A stretch of DNA of 51,974 nt from a virus: IMG/VR virus record IMGVR_UViG_3300013102_000011, positions 1-51,974 of that record, one strand, 5' to 3'. The first letter of the stretch is position 1. Each line of letters begins with the position of its first letter. Below, one piece after another: positions 23,382 through 30,965 of this stretch. Below the pieces are notes generated by a model. That model was not told the DNA's origin. It saw only the letters and a program-made list of their open reading frames with translations, and ran no database searches. Both the position numbers and the translations under genes were made by a program.

Positions 23382-24854
23382 TTACAGCCGGAACGCGATC
23401 TTGTTGGCGACCACGCGCAGCCCGTTGATGACGTCGGGCGGCAGCAGCACGTCGAGGCGGTTGGGGTCGCTCGGGTTGCGCTCCACGATCAGGTCGCGCT
23501 TGAACTGATCGAAGTTTTCGACCAGGCCGATCTCCTCCCACTCACGGAACTTCGCCACAGCCTCGGCCTTGAACAGGTTCGGCGTTGCCACGGCCTGGCC
23601 GGGCCCGAAGCGGGTACCGTCGTTGGCGAGCTTGTGGCGCGGGTACTTGCGCTTGATGTAGTCGCGCCAGTCATGGCGGATGGTCATCAGCGTGAACAGG
23701 GTCTCCACGTCCAGGTAGGACGTGTCGTTGCCGCCGGCCGCGTTGGTCTTGTAGGTGGTCACCATGCGCTCGATCTGCATCACACCGCTGGCGTTCACCG
23801 TGGTGGTGGCGATGCCGTCGAACAGCAGCAGGTTGCGCTCCTCGAGGGTGAAGCGATCGTTCTCGGCCGGCGCCAGGCAGTAGGTGTAGGCCAGGGTCTG
23901 CAGCGGGCGCGCCGGGTCGATGCTGGCGTAGTACGCCGCGATCGCCGCGGTTTCCGCGGCCTTCGCATAGGGCGGCATCGGCTCGGCGGCAGCGGCCACG
24001 ATGGTCACGTGCGGCGAGTTGCGGCTGTCGCCCAGGGTGCCCAGGGTGCCGTGGGTGCCATTAGCGGCGGCGAAAGCGTGGCCCTCGATCTCGCGCAGCG
24101 GGCCGAAGCGGCTGTCCAGCTCGGATTCGAGCACGGCCAGGTTCGCGGCGTCGGTGTACGGCATGGCGATCACCTGGAACCACTCATCGCCGAGGGCGGT
24201 CAGCGCGTCGGTGATGTCCGGGTTGCCGGTACCGCCAGTCGGCTCCACGATGGTCGCGGTCAGGCCGTTCGGCAGCGACTCGCCGTAGTAGTTCACACGC
24301 ACGTCGATGCCGTTGCCCGCCTCGCCCTTGTTGCGCGCAGTGATGTTCACCTTGCTGGCGGTGGTGCCGTCGACTGCGGCGGTCACCGGCAGCGCGTTGT
24401 TGGAGTTGATCGCCGCGGCCAGTGCAGTCGCCAGCGACGTCGGGGTGTCGGAGCTGGTGGCGCCGATCTGGACGCGCTTGCCGCCGATGTAGACGCTGAT
24501 GGTGCCCGAGGTGGTCGGAGCACCGCCGAAGGTCAGCGAACCGACAGCGGCTGCGCCGGCGGAGTTGTCCTCGATCGGCTGGGCCCACATTTCAGTGAAG
24601 CTGTTGGACGCCAGGGCGGCCTCGGCCATGATGGCCAGCATCGAACCGACGCCGAACAGCTGCTGGGCCTGGTTCACGCTGGTGATGCGCACCGGGACCA
24701 GCGCCTCGGCGATGCCGGAGGCCAGGATCTGGCCGAGCAGCAGGATGCGGTACTGCAGCATCTGCACGCCGCTGACGGCCTGGCTGTTGTCGATTTCGCT
24801 GTAGACGCCGGGAACGCGCATGTTCGCCGGGATCTTGTTGAAGCTGATTGCCAT
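23382..24854 (-). CDS. Tail sheath protein (Mu gpL-like)
   Basis: A 490-aa protein starting MAISFNKIPANMRVPGVYSEI, a standard sheath N-terminus. There is a variable insert domain near residues 90-180 (Gly/Thr/Ala-rich) and a conserved C-terminal DWRDYIKRKYPRHKLANDG. It contracts to drive the tube through the envelope. Confidence 0.93.
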   Translation of the reverse strand: MAISFNKIPANMRVPGVYSEIDNSQAVSGVQMLQYRILLLGQILASGIAEALVPVRITSVNQAQQLFGVGSMLAIMAEAALASNSFTEMWAQPIEDNSAGAAAVGSLTFGGAPTTSGTISVYIGGKRVQIGATSSDTPTSLATALAAAINSNNALPVTAAVDGTTASKVNITARNKGEAGNGIDVRVNYYGESLPNGLTATIVEPTGGTGNPDITDALTALGDEWFQVIAMPYTDAANLAVLESELDSRFGPLREIEGHAFAAANGTHGTLGTLGDSRNSPHVTIVAAAAEPMPPYAKAAETAAIAAYYASIDPARPLQTLAYTYCLAPAENDRFTLEERNLLLFDGIATTTVNASGVMQIERMVTTYKTNAAGGNDTSYLDVETLFTLMTIRHDWRDYIKRKYPRHKLANDGTRFGPGQAVATPNLFKAEAVAKFREWEEIGLVENFDQFKRDLIVERNPSDPNRLDVLLPPDVINGLRVVANKIAFRL

Positions 24855-24860
24855 TGTCGG

Positions 24861-25073
24861 TTACTCCCGGTTGACCTTGCCACGGCTGGTATCAGCCGCA
24901 CGCGCCACCACGGCATCGGCCGCGGGCTTGACTTCGACCACGTCGCCCTGGGTCAGCCGGCGCCGCCAGTAGTTGTCCATCTCGACGTTCTCGCCTGCCT
25001 CGGCGAGGTGACCACCGTCTGGACGGCGAACCTTCACGCCATCGGCCGGCCGCAGAAACTTCTGCTCGCTCAT
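24861..25073 (-). CDS. DUF2635-type small tail protein (Mu gp38-like)
   Basis: A 70-aa protein, FLRPADGVKVRRPDGGHLAEAGE then YWRRRLTQGDVV, matching the short protein normally found just before the sheath gene in Mu-like phages. It overlaps the previous gene by 4 nt. Probable tail-assembly factor. Confidence 0.8.
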   Translation of the reverse strand: MSEQKFLRPADGVKVRRPDGGHLAEAGENVEMDNYWRRRLTQGDVVEVKPAADAVVARAADTSRGKVNRE

Positions 25074-25645
25074 TGTTGAAATCCCTCGATGTCGGTTTGT
25101 GCGCGGTCGCGCGTGTCCGGCTGTTTGCCGTCCAGGTTGTACTCGGTGTGCACGTGTTCCAGGTCCGGCAGTTCCAGCTCGCCGCCACCGCCCTGAGCTG
25201 GCGCGTAGGTGTAGAAGGTGGCCTGCAGGGAGATGATAACCGCTCCGAGCAGCTTGTTGCCGCCTCCGTCGATGGTGTTTGTCGATCCGGTGAGCACCAG
25301 GTCGTCGGCGGTCCCATTCAGGGTGTCATCCAGCAGCAGCGCCTCGACTACCTGCTCCTCGAACTCGTCGAGCTGGTCGTCCAGGGCCTGACCTGGCTTG
25401 ATCTCGCATGCGCACTCGACCACCAGCTCCGCCTCGTGGCGGTACCGGCGCGGCGACTCGTCGAACACCTCGGAGCGGGTGCTGCGGGTGTAGACGATGA
25501 TGGCCGGCAGCTCGTCGAGCCCGCCTGCAGCATGCGGCTGCTGCGACAACGGATTCGGGCGGCTGCTTTCCACCCGGGTGCCGGCAATGGTCTTGCCGAT
25601 GAGCGCGGCCTTCACCGCCTCACGGATGAGCCGGCGCGGGGTCAT
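25070..25645 (-). CDS. Putative tail terminator/minor tail protein
   Basis: A 191-aa protein. The N-terminal helix RLIREAVKAALIGKT, then IIVYTRSTR, LVVECACE and a long acidic helix LDDQLDEFEEQVVEALL resemble phage tail-terminator (U-like) or minor tail proteins. Position between head-tail joining and sheath genes supports this. Family assignment is by layout rather than by strong motif. Confidence 0.65.
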   Translation of the reverse strand: MTPRRLIREAVKAALIGKTIAGTRVESSRPNPLSQQPHAAGGLDELPAIIVYTRSTRSEVFDESPRRYRHEAELVVECACEIKPGQALDDQLDEFEEQVVEALLLDDTLNGTADDLVLTGSTNTIDGGGNKLLGAVIISLQATFYTYAPAQGGGGELELPDLEHVHTEYNLDGKQPDTRDRAQTDIEGFQQ

Positions 25646-25983
25646 GCTTCATGCAGGCGCAACGTCACCGTGCCCTGCCCGTCAAAATTTGGTTGCACCA
25701 CGCGGTATATCACGCTGCGGATGAGGCAGGTGTCGCCCACGTTCGGCAGGGCCTGCAGGTCGGAGAGCGCGAAGCTCACCTGCGGGCGGTTGCTCAACAC
25801 GGTCGCGCCGGTATCGAGATCCACTTCCTCGGTGGTCGCCTCGAATATCCCGTTGACCTGGTAGCTCTGGCCGCTGGCGTGGGTGAACACGACGCCCACC
25901 ACGTCGCCCTCGCCGAACGTGCGCACGCACGTCCGCATGGCGCGGGTTACGGTCTGCTCCCATTTGGTCTGCGGTAGCGGCAT
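25642..25983 (-). CDS. Head-tail joining protein (gpFII-like)
   Basis: A 113-aa beta-rich protein, VVGVVFTHASGQSYQVNGIFE and LQALPNVGDTCLIRS, close in layout to lambda FII-type head-tail attachment proteins. It is likely to sit at the base of the portal. It overlaps the next gene by 4 nt. Confidence 0.7.
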   Translation of the reverse strand: MPLPQTKWEQTVTRAMRTCVRTFGEGDVVGVVFTHASGQSYQVNGIFEATTEEVDLDTGATVLSNRPQVSFALSDLQALPNVGDTCLIRSVIYRVVQPNFDGQGTVTLRLHEA

Positions 25984-26002
25984 GCCATCCCCTCTGGATG
26001 GA

Positions 26003-26022
26003 GGGCGGCCCGGAGGCCGCCC
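26003..26022 (-). terminator. Hairpin between head and tail gene blocks
   Basis: GGGCGGCC-CGGA-GGCCGCCC between the stop of the 125-aa gene and the FII-like start; no U-tract. Possible attenuator or processing hairpin. Confidence 0.45.
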
Positions 26023-26029
26023 CCATCGG

Positions 26030-26407
26030 TTACTTACCGGCCAGTGCTTCCTTGGCCTCGGCGATCGCTTCGATCACGCCGACGCGCGGCTTTTCGCGCT
26101 CCTGCTCCGCCGCCGCCAGCGCATCCAGGTGCTCGGCGTTGAACTTGCCGGCCTGCAGCGCGGCGGAGATATCCGGCACGGTGCCTTCCAGCAGCGCGGT
26201 GTCGAACTGGGCCGGCGGCGGAGGCGGCGGCGGGTTCGCGGCCGGGGTACTGGCCGCGGCCGGCGCGCTCTTGCCCGCAGCCTGGGCGAAACCGCGATCG
26301 ATCAGTGCCTTGGCGATGGCGTCGGGCAGGTTGTGCTCGCCCGGCGCCAGGTTGCGGCGGCCCTTGTCGTCCTTGAAGTCAACGGTGATGGTGGTGGTGA
26401 CCTTCAT
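26030..26407 (-). CDS. Small head/packaging accessory protein, Pro-rich linker
   Basis: A 125-aa protein. The N-terminal domain (KVTTTITVDFKDDKGRR, PDAIAKALIDRGF) is followed by an Ala/Pro linker with seven consecutive prolines, and a C-terminal helical part. Lies between capsid and joining genes, where lambda has FI. FI-like role is positional inference. Confidence 0.65.
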   Translation of the reverse strand: MKVTTTITVDFKDDKGRRNLAPGEHNLPDAIAKALIDRGFAQAAGKSAPAAASTPAANPPPPPPPAQFDTALLEGTVPDISAALQAGKFNAEHLDALAAAEQEREKPRVGVIEAIAEAKEALAGK

Positions 26408-26419
26408 GGCTTCTGCTCC

Positions 26420-27439
26420 TTACAGGACCGACGCGTAGAACGACGCGTTCGGGCGGTAGGGAACGACCAGCGGGGCCGACTGCATCAGCAGCACGCGCAC
26501 CGACGGATCCTTGACGACCCAGCTCTTGGTGAAGCTCTCCATCGCCTGGAGGCCGGCTTCGATGTCCTGGATGGCGCCGTGGTGCTGGACGCCCTCGATG
26601 CCCGCCGAGCCCAGGATGACGGAGCCCGCCGGCAGGTAGTTCTGCGAGTTGCCGTCGTTGTCCACGTAGCTGTTGTTGTACAGCCAGATGGTCTGGTTGC
26701 CGACGCGGCCCTGGTAGACGCCGCCGGCCTCGATGATGGCGCCGTAGCGCAGCATCTCGACGTCGTTGAGGCGGCGCACATCCAGCAGCTTGCCCAGGGT
26801 GACGTCGTCGCGGTAGGCCTGCCAGGCAGCCACGTCCATCACGACCTCGGTCGGGTACACGCCGGACTTCTGGTGCACCAGCAGCGACCAGGCTTCGACG
26901 TCCTTGTACGGGCTGACGCCGTCCTCGCCCCACTTGGTGCCGGCCACCTTGGCGACGGTCAGGGCGGCGTCACGGCCGAAGTCGACGACCACGGTCGGGT
27001 ACTTCTCGCCGGTGATGGTGGCCTTGCCGGTGCGCAGGACCTCGGCAGCCATCACTTCCTTGCGGCGGGTCAGCATCTCCTGCTGGTCGGCCAGGTCTGC
27101 GGACAGCGCCATCGCCAGGCGATTGCCCGGGGTGGTGTTGCCGCCGATGGTTTCACCGATGGTGCGGCGGAAACCGCGCTTCGGGTTGTGGACGCGCTTG
27201 TCCTTCACATAGGCCGGAGTGAAGGTCTTGGTCACGTAGCCCTGGCTTTCAACCAGCTGGCCCTCGACCAGCGGCGACACGAACGGCGAGATGCGCGGGC
27301 GCTTGTTCTCGACGTCGAACTTGATGTCCTCGGTCTCCGATTCCTCGATCTCGCCGAAGAACAGGCCCAGCAGGAACGAGGGGAAGCGCCGCATGTCGCG
27401 CACGACGCGGTTGATGGTGGTTGTGCTGTAGATATCCAT
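26420..27439 (-). CDS. Major capsid protein (lambda gpE-like)
   Basis: A 339-aa protein with YSTTTINRVVRDMRRFPSF at the start and FTPAYVKDKRVHNPKRGFRR near residues 75-95, common in gpE-type HK97-fold capsids. Length matches lambda gpE (341 aa). Preceded by the gpD-like decoration gene, as in lambda. Forms the T=7-type shell. Confidence 0.92.
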   Translation of the reverse strand: MDIYSTTTINRVVRDMRRFPSFLLGLFFGEIEESETEDIKFDVENKRPRISPFVSPLVEGQLVESQGYVTKTFTPAYVKDKRVHNPKRGFRRTIGETIGGNTTPGNRLAMALSADLADQQEMLTRRKEVMAAEVLRTGKATITGEKYPTVVVDFGRDAALTVAKVAGTKWGEDGVSPYKDVEAWSLLVHQKSGVYPTEVVMDVAAWQAYRDDVTLGKLLDVRRLNDVEMLRYGAIIEAGGVYQGRVGNQTIWLYNNSYVDNDGNSQNYLPAGSVILGSAGIEGVQHHGAIQDIEAGLQAMESFTKSWVVKDPSVRVLLMQSAPLVVPYRPNASFYASVL

Positions 27440-27453
27440 AGTTCCCCGTCCCC

Positions 27454-27825
27454 TTAAGCCACGACCGGCTTGTGCAGGTAGATGTTGAGGTCGCGCAGCG
27501 CCTCGTACACGGAGGCCGCGGTGTGGCCGGTGCCGAAGGTCATTGCGTTCTGGTTGAAGTCGCCGCTGAGGTAGACCATCGCGTCAGCGTCGGCTGCGAG
27601 CACCAGGTCCTCGGCCATGATGGCCTTGGGCGCCTGGCTGCCGTCGGACGCGGCCGACAGCGAGGTGGTGTACTTGCCGCCGGTGGTGATCTGACCCAGC
27701 AGGGTGCCGCGCTTGTAGGTGCCGGCCACCAGGGTGACCTTCTTGCCGCGGATGGGGAAGTCGCCGGCGTGCAGGTTGTCCACCACGGCGGTGCCTTCGT
27801 TGCTGAAACTTGCCCGATCGTTCAT
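27454..27825 (-). CDS. Head decoration protein (gpD-like)
   Basis: A 123-aa protein, NLHAGDFPIRGKKVTLVAGTYKRGTLLG then VYLSGDFNQNAMTFG, matching lambda gpD. Trimeric protein that cements the expanded head. Confidence 0.88.
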   Translation of the reverse strand: MNDRASFSNEGTAVVDNLHAGDFPIRGKKVTLVAGTYKRGTLLGQITTGGKYTTSLSAASDGSQAPKAIMAEDLVLAADADAMVYLSGDFNQNAMTFGTGHTAASVYEALRDLNIYLHKPVVA

Positions 27826-27842
27826 TGCTCAGGTCTCCTTGG

Positions 27843-28253
27843 TTACTTGGCCGCGCCGACAGCGCGCGCGCCGGCCATCAGAGCTTCGTAGGACTTTTCG
27901 TCCTCGCTCTTTTCGCCGTTGTCGTTGTCCGCACCGACGTTCGCGTTGCCTTCGGCGCGCATGGTGGCGTCCAGCTTCTCGAAGCCGGTAGTGGCGGCGG
28001 CCTTCGGGGCGACCTTGAGCATCGCCACGGCGGCATCGACGGTGCTGTCGGTGTCGAATGCTAGGTGCTTGGCCAGGTCATCACGACCGACGGCCTCCTC
28101 GCTGCCCAGGATGCCCTTGATGCGGGCACGTTCGCCGCTGGTGCCCTCGGCGCGGAGATCCGCGGCGGCCTGCGGGTGTTGCTCGCCCACCTGGGCGGTG
28201 GTCAGTGTGCTCGGCTTGGTATCGGCAGCCGGCGCGCCGTTGTTCTCGCCCAT
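27843..28253 (-). CDS. Internal in-frame scaffold start (Nu3-like) within protease gene
   Basis: An ATG at 28253 (residue 291 of the protease) is preceded by GAGGAG with 6-nt spacing and would give a 136-aa acidic protein starting MGENNGAPAADTKP. Lambda makes scaffold Nu3 from just such an internal start in gene C. Expression is inferred from the ribosome-binding site and position. Confidence 0.65.
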   Translation of the reverse strand: MGENNGAPAADTKPSTLTTAQVGEQHPQAAADLRAEGTSGERARIKGILGSEEAVGRDDLAKHLAFDTDSTVDAAVAMLKVAPKAAATTGFEKLDATMRAEGNANVGADNDNGEKSEDEKSYEALMAGARAVGAAK

Positions 28254-29123
28254 GGCGATCTCCTCGTTATTGCCGCCGGCGGCGGCGATTGCACCAGCCC
28301 TGCCATTGGTCGTCGACCGCAGCTCCGAGATGACGCCCTCGTAGCTGCCGACGCGATCGGCGAGGCCAGCGTTCACAGCGGCCTGGCCGACAAACACGTC
28401 GCCCTGGCCGAATTCCTTGAGTACGGTTTCCACGTCCTTGCCGCGGTTTCGCGCCACCTTGCCGACGAACACCTCGGCCAGCGCATCGACGCGGCCCTGC
28501 AGGCGGCTCTGGCCCTCCTCGGTGGCCGGATCCACGCGCTTGAACGGCGACTGCGCGCTGACGATTTCCATGCGCTTGATGCCGTTCTTGGTGTCGCGCT
28601 CGCGGCTGTCCTCGATGCCGAGAACCACGCCGATGCTGCCGAGCATTGCGGTGTCGTCGACGATGACGCGCTCGGCCGCCGAGGCGATCCAGTACGCGGC
28701 GCTGGCACCGAATCCGCCAACGTAGGCGACAACCGGCTTCTTGCCGCGCGCAGCGTAGATCATGTCGGAGAATTCCGAGACGCCGCTGGCCTCGCCGCCG
28801 GGGCTGTCGATGTTCAGCAGTATCGACTCGACCGACGGGTCGTTGAGCGCCTTGGTGAAGTCGCGTGCCAGCAGGTCGTAGCTGGTGGCGCCGCTGATCG
28901 CGGTGAACAGGTTCGCGTAACGGAATAGCGGCCCGGTGACGCTCAGGATGGCGATGCCGTCGCGGTACTCGACGTCATAGGTGTTCTCGAGCGGCCGGCC
29001 CAACTTTGCGGCCACGGCCTGCGGCGACTCGTTTTCGCGCGCGGCGATATCCAGGATGGAATCCATCGCCTCCCGGGTGATGGCCCAGGGCTCGCTCTTG
29101 AGGCGGGAAAACACGCGGATCAT
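27843..29123 (-). CDS. Head maturation protease, S49 (lambda C-like) with scaffold domain
   Basis: A 426-aa protein. The ClpP/SppA fold spans residues about 40-270: ILLNIDSPGGEASG, then FGASAAYWIASAA with nucleophile Ser141; Lys195 (SPFKRVD) is a candidate base. Residues 291-426 are Ala/Asp/Glu-rich and scaffold-like. Lambda C/Nu3 have the same plan. It cleaves scaffold and portal in the prohead. Confidence 0.92.
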   Translation of the reverse strand: MIRVFSRLKSEPWAITREAMDSILDIAARENESPQAVAAKLGRPLENTYDVEYRDGIAILSVTGPLFRYANLFTAISGATSYDLLARDFTKALNDPSVESILLNIDSPGGEASGVSEFSDMIYAARGKKPVVAYVGGFGASAAYWIASAAERVIVDDTAMLGSIGVVLGIEDSRERDTKNGIKRMEIVSAQSPFKRVDPATEEGQSRLQGRVDALAEVFVGKVARNRGKDVETVLKEFGQGDVFVGQAAVNAGLADRVGSYEGVISELRSTTNGRAGAIAAAGGNNEEIAMGENNGAPAADTKPSTLTTAQVGEQHPQAAADLRAEGTSGERARIKGILGSEEAVGRDDLAKHLAFDTDSTVDAAVAMLKVAPKAAATTGFEKLDATMRAEGNANVGADNDNGEKSEDEKSYEALMAGARAVGAAK

Positions 29124-29127
29124 AGGC

Positions 29128-30729
29128 TCATTCCTCGCCCTGCGCGCCGCCTGGGGCGCGTGGCTGGTCGGGATCTTCTTGGGTGGTGACGTTGTGAGAT
29201 TCTGTCACAGAATCCGGCGCTGCGGCGCCCGGAAGGCCCAATTTCCGTGCGAACTGCTCCTCGCGGGCGCGCTGCTCCAGCACTTCCTCGTAGTCCAGGC
29301 CCTGCTCGGCCGCCTCGCGCTCCAGGGTGGAGACGTTGTTGCGGACGCGCTCGCCGCTGGCCTGGGCTTCCTTCATCGGGTCAACCCAGCCGCGGCCGGC
29401 GCCGATCCAGCGGCAGGCGGCATAGGCGGCCTGGTTGTCGTAGTAGCCCGGGGCCTCGACCTCGCCGCGTGCCACGGCCTCCTCCAGCCACAGCTCATAG
29501 GCCGGGGTGGCCCAGTACGTGGCGAGCCAGTCGCGGCGGGCGTTGAAGTAGCGCCAGGCCTCCAGCAGTGCCGCGCGGGCGCTGCTGTAGTTGGTCTGGC
29601 TGAAATCCTTCATCAGCAGCTCGTAGGGCATGTTCAGGCCCGTGCTGATGTACCGGAGCACCGCATTCACGAACGCCTCGTAGGCGCTGTTCGGGCGGGT
29701 CGGCGTGAAGGCGTTGAGCTTGTCGCCCGGGTGCAGCGGGATGATGCCGGCGCCCTCGAGTTTCACGTCCCAGCTGTTGCGGGAATCCATGAATTTCTCG
29801 GTGGTGCCGAACAGTTCCGCGATTTCATCGGCCTTGAGCGGCGTCTCAATGAACGCGGCGATCATGCTGTTGACGACGACGGTCTGCAGCTCGATCCGCT
29901 GGTAGTGATCCAGCATCTTGAATGCGCCCATCACGCCGGCGAGGATCGACTTGCCACGGGTCTGGCCCGCACGCAGCTGCTCGTACAGGTGGATGACGCG
30001 GAGACGGCCGTGGCGCGTCCGCGCCGGCACCCGCTCATACTGGACTGCCTCGCCGCCGAGCTGGTAGACGTCGCCCGGGTGAGACTTGCGGATGTGGTAG
30101 GCGATGGCTTCGCCGAGGTCGTTGATCTCGACGCCGTCGCGCATCTTGCCGGTTCCGCCGAGACCAAGCTGCCCGCCTGGGGTGCCCAGGCGCGCCGGGT
30201 CGACCAGCTGGAAGGCCGTCGCCCACTTCGCGCCGGGTCGATCCGGCAGCCACTGGGCCAGGGCCACGCCATCACCAGCCAGGAACGCGGTCCGCAGCAT
30301 CACGACCGTCTGGCCGTTGAAGTTGAGCCGGCGTGCCGCATCGAAGTCGCGGCTGTTGGCGAAGGTCCGCCACTTCGCCTCGGTGGTGCGGGCCCACTCG
30401 TCGGCCCAGTCTTTGTCCCGGCCCAGCGCACGGTAGTCCGGCTTGGCCGACAGGCGCAGGCCAGTACCGACGATGTTGTCCACCTGGGTGCGGATGGCGC
30501 CGGCGGCGATGCCGTTGTTGCGTTCCAGGTCGTAGCTGCGGGCCGCGATGGTTTCGCGCTCGCCGAACAGCTCGGTGTCGGCCGACTCCAGCATCGGCTG
30601 CCAGCGTGCCAGCTCCCGCGCGGTGCGCGAGGCGGCGAAATGCGAGGTGTCGCCATCGGCGCGCATCGGCCGACCGAATTGGTCGAGGATCTGGACGGCG
30701 CCGGTGGTGCGGGCTGCGATCTGGCTCAT
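29128..30729 (-). CDS. Portal protein (lambda gpB-like)
   Basis: A 533-aa protein. ETIAARSYDLERNNGIAAGAI and GTGLRLSAKPDYRA near the N-terminus, RAALLEAWRYFNARRDWLA in the middle, and WVDPMKEAQASGERVRN near the C-terminus are gpB-family blocks. The final 60 residues are low-complexity. Dodecameric channel for DNA packaging. Confidence 0.93.
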   Translation of the reverse strand: MSQIAARTTGAVQILDQFGRPMRADGDTSHFAASRTARELARWQPMLESADTELFGERETIAARSYDLERNNGIAAGAIRTQVDNIVGTGLRLSAKPDYRALGRDKDWADEWARTTEAKWRTFANSRDFDAARRLNFNGQTVVMLRTAFLAGDGVALAQWLPDRPGAKWATAFQLVDPARLGTPGGQLGLGGTGKMRDGVEINDLGEAIAYHIRKSHPGDVYQLGGEAVQYERVPARTRHGRLRVIHLYEQLRAGQTRGKSILAGVMGAFKMLDHYQRIELQTVVVNSMIAAFIETPLKADEIAELFGTTEKFMDSRNSWDVKLEGAGIIPLHPGDKLNAFTPTRPNSAYEAFVNAVLRYISTGLNMPYELLMKDFSQTNYSSARAALLEAWRYFNARRDWLATYWATPAYELWLEEAVARGEVEAPGYYDNQAAYAACRWIGAGRGWVDPMKEAQASGERVRNNVSTLEREAAEQGLDYEEVLEQRAREEQFARKLGLPGAAAPDSVTESHNVTTQEDPDQPRAPGGAQGEE

Positions 30730-30731
30730 AG

Positions 30732-30965
30732 TCAGAAGATGAACCGGACGGGGCCGCGGCGTGGGCGCTCAATGCCCTCGCAGTCAGCGATCTGGTTCTT
30801 GAGGTCCTCGATGTAGACCTTGAGCTGATTGATGTTGCCCTGGGTGTAGGTGACCGACTTGCTCGGACCGAATTGCACGGTCTGCTCGGCGGTACCGGTC
30901 AGCAGGCGATGCAGCGCCAGCTCCGCCTCGGCCAACCACAGCTTTTTGGTCAAGCAATCGGTCAC
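30732..30965 (-). CDS. Head-tail connector gpW-like
   Basis: A 77-aa protein, LWLAEAELALHRLLTGTAEQ then YTQGNINQLKVYIEDLKNQI, the two-helix gpW pattern, with a short basic tail. It closes the portal after DNA entry and has the lambda gene order A-W-B. Confidence 0.9.
   Translation of the reverse strand: MTDCLTKKLWLAEAELALHRLLTGTAEQTVQFGPSKSVTYTQGNINQLKVYIEDLKNQIADCEGIERPRRGPVRFIF

Noticed and set aside
22209-25079. 956-codon plus-strand open frame over sheath, tube and chaperone genes
   Set aside because: Antisense to well-recognised tail genes; residue composition (H, R, G, V heavy) is that of a GC3-driven shadow.
25883-27457. 524-codon plus-strand frame over the capsid gene
   Set aside because: Shadow frame; capsid assignment is clear on the other strand.
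28981-30816. 611-codon plus-strand frame over protease and portal
   Set aside because: Antisense shadow of conserved head genes with no motif.
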